A DNA stretch of 64,000 nucleotides from Phytopseudomonas seleniipraecipitans (lineage in GTDB: Bacteria > Pseudomonadota > Gammaproteobacteria > Pseudomonadales > Pseudomonadaceae): positions 434,001 through 498,000 of the forward strand of contig NZ_FNBM01000002.1 in NCBI RefSeq assembly GCF_900102335.1, written 5' to 3'. The notes under the pieces were generated by a model. The model saw only the letters and a list, made by a program, of their open reading frames with translations. It made no database searches and was not told the origin of the DNA. Every line of letters begins with the position of its first letter. The stretch's first letter is position 1. Position numbers and translations under genes: made by a program. Positions 42,630-52,032 of the stretch are shown here, one piece after another.

Positions 42630-43894
42630 CAGGCGCGCACGTGCCCGTCGCCGAACACCACGTACTTCTCGCTGGTCAGCCCCAGCAGACCGACCGGCCC
42701 GCGGGCATGCAGCTTGTCGGTGGAAATACCGATCTCCGCGCCCAGGCCGTATTCAAAACCGTCGGCGAAGCGTGTCGAGGCGTTGACCATTACCGAGCTG
42801 GAATCCACTTCGGTAAGGAAGCGCCGGGCATCGCTGAAGTTTTCGGTGATGATCGCGTCGGTGTGCTGCGAGCCGTAGGTGTTGATGTGTTCGATAGCCG
42901 CATCCAGCGAGTCGACCACGCGGATCGCCAGGATCGGCGCGTTGTACTCGGCGTACCAGTCGTCTTCGCTGGCCTCCAGCACGTCGCGGCCCAGCAGTGC
43001 GCGGGTCTGCGCGTCACCGCGTAGCTCCACGCCCTTGTCACGGTAGATGGCGGCCAGCGGTGGCAGTAGACGCGCGGCGATATCGGCATGCACCAGCAGG
43101 GTTTCCATGGTGTTGCACGGCGAATAGCGCTGAGTTTTCGAGTTGTCGCAAACGCGGATGGCCTTGTCGAGGTCGGCGGCGATATCCACATACACGTGGC
43201 AAACGCCGTCGAGATGCTTGATCACCGGCACCTTGGCTTCACGGCTGATGCGCTCGATCAGGCCTTTACCACCGCGCGGCACGATCACATCGACGAACTC
43301 GGGCAAGGTAATCAATGCGCCGACTGCGGCGCGGTCGGTGGTTTCCACGACCTGCACGGCACTGGCCGGCAAACCGGCTTCGGCCAGACCGTCCTGGATG
43401 CAGCGCGCAATGGCCTGATTGGAATGAATCGCCTCGGAGCCGCCACGCAGGATGGTGGCGTTGCCGGATTTCAGGCACAGGCTGGCCGCATCGATGGTCA
43501 CGTTGGGCCGCGATTCGTAGATGATGCCGATCACGCCCAGCGGCACGCGCATCTTGCCGACCTGAATGCCGGACGGCAGGTAGCGCATACCCTGAATTTC
43601 ACCAATGGGATCCGGCAGCGTGGCAACCTGGCGCAGGCCTTCGATCATGCTGTCGATGACCTTGGGCGTCAGCGCCAGGCGGTCGAGCATTGCCGGCTCC
43701 AGACCGTTGGCACGGCCGGCGGCCAAGTCCAACTCATTGGCGGCGCTCAACTCGGCGCGGGCGGCGTCGAGCGCAGCGGCGGCGGCTTGCAGGGCCTGGT
43801 TCTTCTGCGCGGTGCTGGCCCGCGCAAGCACGCGCGAAGCCTGGCGGGCGGCGCGGCCCAGGCGGGTCATGTAGTCAAGCACGGACTCGGTCAT
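42629..43894 (-). CDS. proA: Glutamate-5-semialdehyde dehydrogenase (gamma-glutamyl phosphate reductase)
   Basis: ProA reduces gamma-glutamyl phosphate to glutamate semialdehyde in proline synthesis. The 421-residue protein has the aldehyde-dehydrogenase fold with the catalytic cysteine in [11 protein letters not shown], the NADP loop [19 protein letters not shown], and [17 protein letters not shown] near the end. It heads the proA-nadD-rsfS-rlmH-mrdA-rodA series. Its upstream gap to the divergent DedA-PAP2 gene (43895-44158, 264 bases) shows only a weak TATGAT box pointing the other way. Confidence 0.98.
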   Translation of the reverse strand: MTESVLDYMTRLGRAARQASRVLARASTAQKNQALQAAAAALDAARAELSAANELDLAAGRANGLEPAMLDRLALTPKVIDSMIEGLRQVATLPDPIGEIQGMRYLPSGIQVGKMRVPLGVIGIIYESRPNVTIDAASLCLKSGNATILRGGSEAIHSNQAIARCIQDGLAEAGLPASAVQVVETTDRAAVGALITLPEFVDVIVPRGGKGLIERISREAKVPVIKHLDGVCHVYVDIAADLDKAIRVCDNSKTQRYSPCNTMETLLVHADIAARLLPPLAAIYRDKGVELRGDAQTRALLGRDVLEASEDDWYAEYNAPILAIRVVDSLDAAIEHINTYGSQHTDAIITENFSDARRFLTEVDSSSVMVNASTRFADGFEYGLGAEIGISTDKLHARGPVGLLGLTSEKYVVFGDGHVRA

Positions 43895-44158
43895 GGCAAC
43901 TCAGGTCTGGCAGCTGGAAAAAGTTGCTGAGTATAGCGGGCATGCCGCGCCGCGCACAGCAGCGCCGGGCAGATGGTCGTGAAAGCCTTGTAACTGGCTG
44001 TACCGCGTGATTGGGCCGCATATAGGCACCATCGCAAATCAGCGGCTTGTTGCTATGATCGCTCGCCCTCACTGGCCTGCGCCGTAATTCGGCAAAGGAA
44101 CCGCTTTTCACGTGCACGGGTCGAAGGCTGCGATTTCTCATCTATTAGGTGTCCACCC

Positions 44159-45475
44159 ATGGGCCAATGGCTCGATAGTCTGACTACCTGGCTGGCGGCT
44201 CACCCGCAGTGGCTGGGCCTGGCGATCTTCCTGATCGCGTGCATTGAATGCCTGGCCATTGCCGGCATCATTGTCCCTGGCACTGTGCTGCTGTTCGCCG
44301 TCGGCGTGATGGCCGGCAACGGTGCGCTGAGCCTCTGGGAAACCCTGGCGCTGGCATATTTTGGCGGCCTGCTTGGCGACGCTATTTCCTATGCCCTGGG
44401 CCGCTATTTCCACCAGGACATTCGCCGCCTGCCAGGCCTGCGCAGCCACCCGCAGTGGCTCAGCGGTGCGGAAAGTTACTTCGAGCGCTACGGCGTTGCC
44501 AGTCTGCTGCTAGGCCGCTACATCGGCCCGCTGCGGCCGATGCTGCCGATGGTTGCCGGCATGCTGAGCATGCCACTGGGCCGCTTCATTGCCGTGAGCA
44601 TGCTCGCCGCCGCTGGCTGGGCGGTCGCCTATCTGGCGCCTGGCTGGGCAGCCGGTGCCGCGTTGCGCCTGCCACTGCCGCCGGGTTTCTGGCCACAAGC
44701 CGCGGTGGTCGCAGGCGGTCTGGCACTGCTGCTGGTGCTGACCGTACAAAGCAGCCTGCGCGAACAACACCAGGCCAGCCTCATCGCCGGCGGCCTGGGC
44801 GTAATTATGCTGCTTGCGCTGTTCGTCGGCTGGCCGCATCTCATTCAGCTGGATCAAGGGCTGATCACCCTGATTCAGGAGGAGCGCAGCCCGCGCTTCG
44901 ATTATGTAGCGGTACTAATCACTCACTTCGGCGATTTCGATGTTCAGTTGGCGGTTGCCGCCCTGCTCTGCGTGCTGCTGCTAGTTGCCCGTAAATGGCA
45001 GGCCCTGCTGTTCGCGACGGGCGCCATGCTCAGCACAGCGCTGGCTAATGGCGCACTCAAGGGCCTGTTCGAAAGGGCACGCCCCGAGGTACTGCTCGAG
45101 CCGCTGCATACCTACAGTTTTCCCAGCGGCCATAGCTCGGCAGCGTTCGCCTTCTTCCTGACCCTGGCCATACTCGCGGGTCGTGGCCTGCCTGCGCGCC
45201 TGCGCCTGACCTGGATTCTGCTGGCCTGCATGCCAGCCCTCGCTATTGCGATGTCGCGGGTCTACCTGGGCGTGCATTGGCCGAGCGATATCATCGCCGG
45301 CGCCCTGCTGGCCAGCAGCCTGTGTGCGCTGAGCCTGGCGATGATGCAGCGCTTCGCGTCGCTGCCGCCGCTGCCAACGAAGGTCTGGTGGATGATCCTG
45401 CCCAGCTGCATTGCACTGCTGACCTGCATGGCGCTGTGGCGAATGTCCGCTGGAGTGGAGATCTATCGCTACTGA
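44159..45475 (+). CDS. DedA - PAP2 fusion membrane protein
   Basis: A 438-residue protein with two domains. Residues about 1-165 are DedA/SNARE-associated type (GIIVPGTVLLFAVGVMAGNG; GRYIGPLRPMLPMVAG). Residues about 230-410 are a PAP2 lipid phosphatase with all three motifs: K301-x6-RP (KGLFERARP), PSGHS at 322-326, and SRVYLGVHWPSD with Arg367 and catalytic His373. DedA proteins flip undecaprenyl phosphate or phospholipids; PAP2 enzymes dephosphorylate such lipids. The fusion therefore suggests lipid-carrier recycling. About 11 membrane segments. It is divergent from proA; its 3' end overlaps the LON gene by 7 bases. Confidence 0.9.
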   Translation: MGQWLDSLTTWLAAHPQWLGLAIFLIACIECLAIAGIIVPGTVLLFAVGVMAGNGALSLWETLALAYFGGLLGDAISYALGRYFHQDIRRLPGLRSHPQWLSGAESYFERYGVASLLLGRYIGPLRPMLPMVAGMLSMPLGRFIAVSMLAAAGWAVAYLAPGWAAGAALRLPLPPGFWPQAAVVAGGLALLLVLTVQSSLREQHQASLIAGGLGVIMLLALFVGWPHLIQLDQGLITLIQEERSPRFDYVAVLITHFGDFDVQLAVAALLCVLLLVARKWQALLFATGAMLSTALANGALKGLFERARPEVLLEPLHTYSFPSGHSSAAFAFFLTLAILAGRGLPARLRLTWILLACMPALAIAMSRVYLGVHWPSDIIAGALLASSLCALSLAMMQRFASLPPLPTKVWWMILPSCIALLTCMALWRMSAGVEIYRY

Positions 45476-46062
45476 GCCGCACCGTCGCTCTGCAGCTGTT
45501 CGACCAGTTCTTGCAGCATGACCAGGCGCTGGGCGGCGTCTGGCTCGGCCAGCAGGCCGATCTTTTGCTCAGCGCTGAATGGCAGCAGGTAGGCGAGCTT
45601 GTCGGCCAGTTCGGCCTGGCTGTCGGCGCCACCGCCCATGTCCAGGCTGGCGACCATCGGGTGTTCGGCCAGCGCGCCAAGCAACGCGAGCAAGTCAGCA
45701 TGTTCCTCTTCCAGAGACCGCTGTGGCTGTTCCTCGAGCCATTCGACGTGCGCCAGCGTCAGCTTGTCGGGCAGCACCTGCGCCTGCTTGACGTTAAACC
45801 TGCGGCCGCCCTGCACACGAATACCCAATAGCCCGTTGGGGCGCTGTTGAAAATCGGTGATAAGCGCCTCGCAGCCGGTCTGCGCGATGCGCTCGACAGC
45901 ATCGCCGACCTCATCGCCTTCGACGATGCACACCACGCCAAAACCTTCGCCTTGCTTCATGCAGCGGCTAACCATATCCAGATAGCGCGCTTCGAATATC
46001 TGCAGGTCCAGCACGCAGCCGGGGAACAGGACAGTGTGCAGCGGAAATAGAGGTAGGGTCAT
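45469..46062 (-). CDS. LON substrate-binding domain protein
   Basis: A 197-residue stand-alone Lon N-terminal (PUA-like) domain: MTLPLFPLHTVLFPGCVLDLQIFEARYLDMVSRC, then GVVCIVEGDEVGDAVERIAQTGCEALI and a helical C-terminal half. It lacks the AAA+ and protease domains of Lon, so it is not a protease by itself. Its role is unknown. I start at MTLPLFPL; the longer frame overlaps lrgB. It is 8 bases downstream of lrgB and may share its message. Confidence 0.88.
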   Translation of the reverse strand: MTLPLFPLHTVLFPGCVLDLQIFEARYLDMVSRCMKQGEGFGVVCIVEGDEVGDAVERIAQTGCEALITDFQQRPNGLLGIRVQGGRRFNVKQAQVLPDKLTLAHVEWLEEQPQRSLEEEHADLLALLGALAEHPMVASLDMGGGADSQAELADKLAYLLPFSAEQKIGLLAEPDAAQRLVMLQELVEQLQSDGAAQ

Positions 46063-46070
46063 TGCAGTTC

Positions 46071-46787
46071 TCAACTCAGAAAGACGATAGCCAGGGGCAG
46101 CAGGATGGCAGTGAATACGCCCATCAGGCTCATGGCCAGGGCCGCGAAGGCGCCGCATTCCTCGCTTTCCTGCATGGCGCGAGAAGTGCCGACCGCGTGG
46201 GCAGTCATGCCCAGCGCCATACCGACGGCGGCGTGGTGGTGAACGCCGCACCAGCGCAGCAACGACGGCCCGATGATCGCCCCCAGCACGCCGGTAATCA
46301 TCACGAACACCGCCGCCAATGCGGCCAAGCCACCGATCTGGCTGGCTACCAGCATGGCGATTGGCGAAGTCACTGACTTGGGCGCCATGCTCATCAGCAT
46401 GTTGTGCTCGGCACCCAGCAGCCAGGCCAGGCTTACGCCGAGCGCGGTGGCTATCACCCCGGCAATCAACAGCGTCAGCACGGTAGGCCAGAATATTTCG
46501 CGGATGCGTTTGAGGTTAAGGTACAACGGCACCGCCAGCGCTACGGTCGCTGGCCCCAGAAACACCGTCAGCGCCTCGGCACCGCTGTTGTATTCGGCAA
46601 AGGTCAACCCACAGAGCAGCAAAATAGCGATGACCAGCAAGGTAGAAACCAGCACCGGCTGCAGGAAAACCAGCCGGGTCTTCTCGTAGACCGCAATGGC
46701 CAGCTGATAAGCACCCAGTGTGATGCCGGCGCCAAACAGCGGATGATGGGTAACGGCCATCCAGGCGCCGTGCCAGTCGAGCATCAC
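46071..46787 (-). CDS. lrgB: LrgB/CidB-family membrane protein
   Basis: A 238-residue protein with about 6-7 membrane segments and family blocks FLGPATVALAVPLYLNLKRI and PKSVTSPIAMLVASQIGG, GMTAHAVGTSRAMQ. LrgAB/CidAB proteins modulate murein hydrolase activity and cell lysis in staphylococci, and several act in pyruvate/glycolate transport elsewhere. It overlaps lrgA by 4 bases. The direction of action here cannot be read from sequence. Confidence 0.93.
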   Translation of the reverse strand: MMLDWHGAWMAVTHHPLFGAGITLGAYQLAIAVYEKTRLVFLQPVLVSTLLVIAILLLCGLTFAEYNSGAEALTVFLGPATVALAVPLYLNLKRIREIFWPTVLTLLIAGVIATALGVSLAWLLGAEHNMLMSMAPKSVTSPIAMLVASQIGGLAALAAVFVMITGVLGAIIGPSLLRWCGVHHHAAVGMALGMTAHAVGTSRAMQESEECGAFAALAMSLMGVFTAILLPLAIVFLS

Positions 46788-47146
46788 CCGCGCTCCCCGC
46801 GGCGTGCCTGCCGTTCGATCAGCTTTTGCATCATCCAGCCGGCGAACACCAGCGAGAGAATCAGCGACAGCACCAGCGCACCGATTACCGCCCAGAAATC
46901 GGCGACGATCGCCTCGGCATAGGCCATTACGCCCACCGCGGGCGGCACCAGCAGCAGCGGCAAGTATTTGAGCAGGCCACTGGCGGCCTGCTGGATCGGC
47001 TCATCGACCCGCCCGCGACAGAGCAGGAACCCCACCAACAGCAGCATGCCGAGGATCGGCCCCGGCAGCATCGGCAGAAACAGCGCATTGATCGCCGTGC
47101 CGAGCAGTTGGCACAGCACCAGCCAGAACAGGCCACGAAGCAGCAT
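46784..47146 (-). CDS. lrgA: LrgA/CidA-family holin-like protein
   Basis: A 120-residue protein with four membrane segments and the CidA/LrgA signature (LPGPILGMLLLVGFLLCRG; LLLVPPAVGVMAYAEAI). It pairs with lrgB, which starts inside its last codon. It is divergent from the MORN-protease gene with a 195-base gap, in which I see no clear operator. Confidence 0.92.
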   Translation of the reverse strand: MLLRGLFWLVLCQLLGTAINALFLPMLPGPILGMLLLVGFLLCRGRVDEPIQQAASGLLKYLPLLLVPPAVGVMAYAEAIVADFWAVIGALVLSLILSLVFAGWMMQKLIERQARRGERG

Positions 47147-47341
47147 GAAGACTCCCCTCAGACGCTGGGGCGGGCACCCGGGCAGGGTGCGCCACCGTAC
47201 AAGGCAGCCATTATAGGCAGGTAAGGCGGGCTCTCGGAACGCCGCCAGCGCTGCAGCGCCCCGCTCACTGCGTCTGCCTGGGCGTCACCAGACGCTTGCG
47301 GCATACTGCCGACATTGCTTATCTGACCTGGATGTCCCCGC

Positions 47342-49048
47342 ATGTTCCGCCTCGCGCCTCTGGTCCTGATTCTGTCCCTCACTGCCTGCGGCCAGAGCGC
47401 CCCGCTGCTGCCGCCTGACGCCATCTTGCCGGACGGCTCGCGCTATCACGGCGACGTAGTGGATGGCCTGCTGCAGGGTGAGGGCCGCCTGGACTACGCC
47501 GACGGCAGCTGGTTCGTCGGCCACTTCCTCGACGGTCAGCGCCACGGTGCCGGTGAATGGCAGGGTGCCGATGGCCAGCACTATGTCGGCGAATTCGCGG
47601 CAGGCAGCTTCTCCGGCCAGGGCAACCTGAAAATGGCCGACGGCAGCCGTTACAGCGGCGGATTCGCCAAGGGCCGCTTCGGCGGCGAAGGCACACTGGA
47701 AGAGGCTGGCCAGACCTACCGCGGGCAATTTCGCGCCGGTCGCTTCCACGGTTTCGGCACCCTGGAGCAGACCGACGGCAGCCGCTTCCAAGGACATTTC
47801 GTGAATGGCCTGCCGGATGGTCAGGGCGTACGCGAGGACGAACTCGGCAACCAGCTGTCCGGCCATTTCGTCGGCGGCCAACTGAAGGGCGCCGGCAACT
47901 ACCGCAGCAGCGAGGGCGACAGCTACGACGGTGAGCTGCAGGACAGCCTGTTCAATGGCCAGGGCCGCTACCAGAGCGCCACCGGTGATGCCTGGAGCGG
48001 CACCTTCGTGGATGGCGCCCTCACCGGCAAAGGTGAATACACCGGCAGCGACGGCAATCGCTACCAAGGGCAATTCAAGGATTGGCGCTACCAGGGTGCG
48101 GGCCTGCTGCTGCAGGCCGATGGCAGCCGTTACCAGGGGCATTTCGTCAACGGCCGCTTTCATGGCGAAGGCACCCTGACGCTTGCCGATGGCACTCGCC
48201 AACAGGGCACGTGGCAACGCGGCCTGCGCGTGCGGGACGAACACGGCCAGGCCCTGCCCGACCCACTGGAAATCGGCCTGTTGAAACAGGGCGAACTGCT
48301 CGACCAAGCCATCGCTGCGCTACCGCCGTCCACCCCGCGTAGCGAGCTCTATGCCCTCACGCTGGCCGGCGATGGCAAACAGAGCGTGTTCCTACGCGAG
48401 GCCGATTACGTCGCCAACTTGCTCACCGAACGCTTCGCCGCCCGTGGCCGCATCACCCTGGCCAACCACCGCGACCACCTGACCGACCGTCCGCTGGCGA
48501 CCCGCGAGAACCTGCGCCGCGCGGTGCAGGCGATCGCCGAGCGCAGCGGCCCGGAAGACCTGGTGTTCATCTACCTGACCAGCCACGGCTCGCGCACGCA
48601 CGAGCTGAATCTCGATCAGCCACGCCTGCAACTGGCCGACCTGCCGGCTGACGAGCTGGCTGGTCTGTTGCAGCCGCTGGCCGACCGCCACAAGGTGGTG
48701 GTGATTTCCGCGTGCTATTCCGGCGGTTTCATCCCGGCGCTCAAAAATGACAAGACCCTGCTGATGACCGCCGCACGGGCTGATCGGGTTTCGTTCGGCT
48801 GCTCGGAAGAGGCCGATTTCACCTACTTCGGCCGGGCGCTGTTCGCCGAAGCGCTGCAGCAGACCGATGATCTGCAACGTGCCTTCGACCTAGCTAGCGC
48901 CGCCGTCGCCGAGCGCGAGCAAGCCGAAGGCTTCGAGCCCTCCGAGCCGCAGATCTGGGCGCCCGCTGCCGTGTTGCAGCACTGGAACGCCTTGCGCGCA
49001 CAGCCAAGCGCAGCGGCCTTGAACGATCAATCGGGCGCTGCCCTCTAA
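47342..49048 (+). CDS. Lipoprotein with eleven MORN repeats and a caspase-clan (C13-like) protease domain
   Basis: A 568-residue protein. It starts with a lipoprotein signal (lipobox LTAC, Cys16). Residues about 35-294 are eleven full MORN repeats plus a partial one (pattern YxGxFxxGxxxGxGxL, for example YQGHFVNGRFHGEGTL). Residues about 335-550 look like a C13/caspase-like peptidase: LVFIYLTSHGS with His415 and VVVISACYSGGF with Cys458, the dyad spacing expected. Such a protein would be anchored to a membrane facing the periplasm. MORN repeats bind lipids or proteins; the substrate is unknown. C13 relatives include legumain and GPI8. Residues at the specificity pocket were not assigned. Confidence 0.85.
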   Translation: MFRLAPLVLILSLTACGQSAPLLPPDAILPDGSRYHGDVVDGLLQGEGRLDYADGSWFVGHFLDGQRHGAGEWQGADGQHYVGEFAAGSFSGQGNLKMADGSRYSGGFAKGRFGGEGTLEEAGQTYRGQFRAGRFHGFGTLEQTDGSRFQGHFVNGLPDGQGVREDELGNQLSGHFVGGQLKGAGNYRSSEGDSYDGELQDSLFNGQGRYQSATGDAWSGTFVDGALTGKGEYTGSDGNRYQGQFKDWRYQGAGLLLQADGSRYQGHFVNGRFHGEGTLTLADGTRQQGTWQRGLRVRDEHGQALPDPLEIGLLKQGELLDQAIAALPPSTPRSELYALTLAGDGKQSVFLREADYVANLLTERFAARGRITLANHRDHLTDRPLATRENLRRAVQAIAERSGPEDLVFIYLTSHGSRTHELNLDQPRLQLADLPADELAGLLQPLADRHKVVVISACYSGGFIPALKNDKTLLMTAARADRVSFGCSEEADFTYFGRALFAEALQQTDDLQRAFDLASAAVAEREQAEGFEPSEPQIWAPAAVLQHWNALRAQPSAAALNDQSGAAL

Positions 49049-49129
49049 ACTGAGTCGGTACGCAAGCCGCCGCATGCAGGTAACGTGCGTACAGAGCCCA
49101 TGAATCGAAACAGCAGTCGAGGATCGACC

Positions 49130-49771
49130 ATGTACCTGACCCCCCAGCACATTCTTCTGGCAGGCGCCTCCGGGATGACCGGCGAACACCTGCTTGATCG
49201 CCTGCTCAACGAACCCACCGTCGAGCGCGTGCTGGCACCGAGTCGCAAGCCATTGGCCGAACACCCCAACCTGGTCAACCCGGTTGGCGAGATGCTCGAT
49301 TTACTGCCACAACTCGATGGCCCGATCCACACCGCCTTCTGCTGCCTGGGCAGCACCATGAAACAGGCAGGCTCGCAGGATGCATTTCGCGCAGTCGATC
49401 ATGACCTGGTGCTGGCATTTGCCCAGCGCGCCCTGGAGCTGGGTGCACGGCACTTGCTGGTGGTCAGCGCCATTGGCGCCAATCCCGATTCCTCGGTGTT
49501 CTACAACCGAGTAAAGGGCGAAACCGAGGAAGCACTCAAGGCGCAGGGCTGGCCACAACTGACCCTGGCCCGGCCCTCGTTATTGCTCGGCCCTCGTAAC
49601 GAATATCGCCTTGGCGAAAGCCTGGCCGCGCCGTTCATGCGTTGGCTGCCGGGCAAGCACCGAGCCATCGACGTCACCGCTCTGGCACGCGCGCTGTGGC
49701 GCCTGGCGCTGGAGGAAGACGAAGGCCTGCGGGTGGTCGAATCGGATGAGCTGCACCGCCTCGGCCGTTAG
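49130..49771 (+). CDS. NAD(P)-binding atypical SDR (TIP30-like)
   Basis: A 213-residue Rossmann protein with [19 protein letters not shown] (residues 8-26) and no full active-site YxxxK in the classical context, although [15 protein letters not shown] gives a Tyr-x3-Lys pair (YNRVK). This is like the HTATIP2/TIP30 and YwnB group. I start at [12 protein letters not shown], with AGGA 7 bases upstream; the frame extends 15 codons further. It is 81 bases after the MORN-protease gene and followed by a strong terminator. Substrate unknown. Confidence 0.87.
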   Translation: MYLTPQHILLAGASGMTGEHLLDRLLNEPTVERVLAPSRKPLAEHPNLVNPVGEMLDLLPQLDGPIHTAFCCLGSTMKQAGSQDAFRAVDHDLVLAFAQRALELGARHLLVVSAIGANPDSSVFYNRVKGETEEALKAQGWPQLTLARPSLLLGPRNEYRLGESLAAPFMRWLPGKHRAIDVTALARALWRLALEEDEGLRVVESDELHRLGR

Positions 49772-49789
49772 CAGCCGAGGTGTAAAACG

Positions 49790-49817
49790 ACTCGGCGCCG
49801 CAAAAGCGGCGCCGAGT
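49790..49817. terminator. Strong hairpin between convergent genes
   Basis: Perfect 12-bp arms ACTCGGCGCCGC / GCGGCGCCGAGT with an AAAA loop between the stop codons of the SDR gene and the citrate-type transporter. T-runs are short, so it may rather block readthrough structurally. Confidence 0.7.
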
Positions 49818-49822
49818 TGGGA

Positions 49823-51136
49823 TCAGAACAGACCGATGATCCAGGCGAACCCGAACAGCACCAGCGAGAAGCCCCACATCCACCAGAACGAATAGCGGAT
49901 GTGTTTGCCCATCTCCAGCCTGGCCAAGCCCAGCGCCAGCCACAGCGCGGGCGAGAACGGGCTGATGAAGGTACCGATGATGTTGCCGATCATCAGCGCG
50001 TAGACCACGCTCGGTGCCGCTACGCCATGGTGCTCGACCACTTCCATGACTACCGGCAGCAGGCCGAAATAGTAGGCGTCGGTGTTGAGCAGGAACTCCA
50101 TCGGGAAGCCGAAGATACCCAGGATGATGTGCAGCTGACCGACCATGCTGCCAGGCAGCACCTTGACCAGATCCTGGGCAATGGACGTCAGCATGCCGGT
50201 GCCGGAAAGGATGCCGAGCATCGAGCCCGCTGCCAGGATGATCATGCCCATGCTCAAGGCCGCAGCAGAATGCGCTGCGATTCGCTGCATCTGCAATTTA
50301 CCGCTGGGGTAATTGATCAACAGTGCCGCGCTCAGGCCGATCATGAACACGTAGCCGGCCGGCAGCACACCGGTGAACAACGCCACCAGCACCGCAAAGA
50401 ACACAGCACCATTGATCCACATCCGCCCAGGGCGCTCGAGTGCGCGCTCCTCGGCGCTGATCGTATCGATGCTGCCCATATGGTCTATCTCTCCATCATC
50501 GACAACGGTGCCTCCGGTCGCCGCGATGCGTCGTTGCTCACGCCAACCGAGCAGCGCAGCCAACGCGACAAGCAGCACAACGCCGACGCCTTGAACGGCG
50601 AGCAGTGGACGCCACAATTCGGTGACATCCAGGCCGGTCACTGCGGACGAGCGGCCTAGCGGGCCCGCCCAAGGAACCATGTTGAGAATGCCGGCGCCGG
50701 TGGCCAGCAACATCAGCATCAGGTAGGGACTCATGCGCAGCTTTTTGTACAGCGGCAGCAGCGCGGGAATGGTCAGCAGAAAGGTGGTCGCGCCAGCGCC
50801 ATCGAGGTGGGCGAGCATGCCGATGATCGCCGTGGCGACCGCTACGGCAATCACGTTACCGCGAGTCAGCTTGACCATGAAGCCGATGATCGGGCGAAAC
50901 AGGCCGGTGTCCTGCAGCACACCGAAAAAGGTAATGGCGAAGATGAACATGGTGGCAATCGCCACCACCTTGCCAACGCCTGCGGTGAAGAATTCGGAGA
51001 TCTCTTCCGGCCCGAAGCCAGCGCAAAGCGCGCCCAGCAACGGCACGACGATCAACGGCAATACGGGCGACATACGCCCGCTCAGAAGCAACACGACCAG
51101 GCAGAAAATGGTCAACAAGCCAATCAGGGTCAGCAA
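49823..51136 (-). CDS. CitMHS-family citrate (metal-citrate) transporter
   Basis: A 437-residue carrier with about 12 membrane segments. Family blocks: FGVLQDTGLFRPIIGFMVKLTRGN, LAHLDGAGATTFLLTIPALLPLYKKLRM and LGIFGFPMEFLLNTDAYYFGLLPVVMEV. CitMHS carriers import citrate complexed with Mg2+ or Ca2+. No two-component or regulator gene stands beside it. The 206-base gap upstream to the divergent SDR gene shows nothing distinct. Confidence 0.9.
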   Translation of the reverse strand: MLTLIGLLTIFCLVVLLLSGRMSPVLPLIVVPLLGALCAGFGPEEISEFFTAGVGKVVAIATMFIFAITFFGVLQDTGLFRPIIGFMVKLTRGNVIAVAVATAIIGMLAHLDGAGATTFLLTIPALLPLYKKLRMSPYLMLMLLATGAGILNMVPWAGPLGRSSAVTGLDVTELWRPLLAVQGVGVVLLVALAALLGWREQRRIAATGGTVVDDGEIDHMGSIDTISAEERALERPGRMWINGAVFFAVLVALFTGVLPAGYVFMIGLSAALLINYPSGKLQMQRIAAHSAAALSMGMIILAAGSMLGILSGTGMLTSIAQDLVKVLPGSMVGQLHIILGIFGFPMEFLLNTDAYYFGLLPVVMEVVEHHGVAAPSVVYALMIGNIIGTFISPFSPALWLALGLARLEMGKHIRYSFWWMWGFSLVLFGFAWIIGLF

Positions 51137-51342
51137 ACCGGAGGTCTCCTATTCTTCTTGTGAGGATCGCTACACACGACACGAGCGCGACATCCTAGAG
51201 CGCCAACCTTTCGCCAACCTTTACGATAGAGCCCATAAGCCCATGTTTTGTCAGCCAATGTGTAGCGCTGAAGCTTATTGCAGACACCTGCGGACGCTGC
51301 GCTTGTTAAGCTGCCATCCCTGATATTGCTCGGAGCTGCACC

Positions 51343-52026
51343 ATGTCCCCCAAGACCGCATTGATAATTGGTGCCTCGCGCGGCATCGGCCTGGGCCTCG
51401 TGCGCCAGCTGCATGCCGATGGCTGGCAGGTCACCGCCACGGTCCGTGACCCGTCCCGGGCAACAGACCTGCAGGCACTTCAGGGCGTGCACATCGAATC
51501 CCTGGATATCGACGATGCCGCGGCGCTGGAACGCTTGACGGTGCGCTTGAGCGGTCAGGTATTCGATCTGCTGTTCGTCAACGCCGGCATTCTCGGCCCG
51601 AACCACCAATCTGCAGCAGCCGCCACCGCCGAGGAGCTGGGCCAGCTGTTCCTGACCAACGTCACCGCGCCCATTCGCCTGGCCGAATGCCTGGTGGCTC
51701 AGCTGCGCCCGCAGAGCGGCGTGCTGGCCTTCATGAGTTCAGGGCTGGGCAGCGTGGCCAACCCCGAGGGCAACAACCTGGCGCTGTACAAGGCCAGCAA
51801 GGCAGCGCTCAATTCGCTGACCAACAGTTTTGTCTGCGAACTGCCGGGGCCACGCCCGACGGTGCTGTCGCTGCACCCAGGCTGGGTGAAGACCGACATG
51901 GGCGGCGATGGCGCGATGGTTGAAGTGGCTGACAGCTGCCGCGGCCTGATCGAACAGGTCGTGCGTTTTGCCGGCCAGGGCGGTCATCACTTCGTCGACT
52001 ACCAGGGTCAGCAGATCGCCTGGTAA
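51343..52026 (+). CDS. Short-chain dehydrogenase/reductase
   Basis: A 227-residue classical SDR: cofactor motif GASRGIG (10-16), NNAG-type VNAGILG (80-86), and catalytic Ser132/133, Tyr149 and Lys153 (YKASK). The C-terminal PGWVKTDMGG is also typical. It resembles the C-signal/sniffer-like carbonyl reductase group. It is convergent with chaA, stops 7 bases apart. The substrate is unknown. Confidence 0.9.
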   Translation: MSPKTALIIGASRGIGLGLVRQLHADGWQVTATVRDPSRATDLQALQGVHIESLDIDDAAALERLTVRLSGQVFDLLFVNAGILGPNHQSAAAATAEELGQLFLTNVTAPIRLAECLVAQLRPQSGVLAFMSSGLGSVANPEGNNLALYKASKAALNSLTNSFVCELPGPRPTVLSLHPGWVKTDMGGDGAMVEVADSCRGLIEQVVRFAGQGGHHFVDYQGQQIAW

Positions 52027-52032
52027 GCCGGC

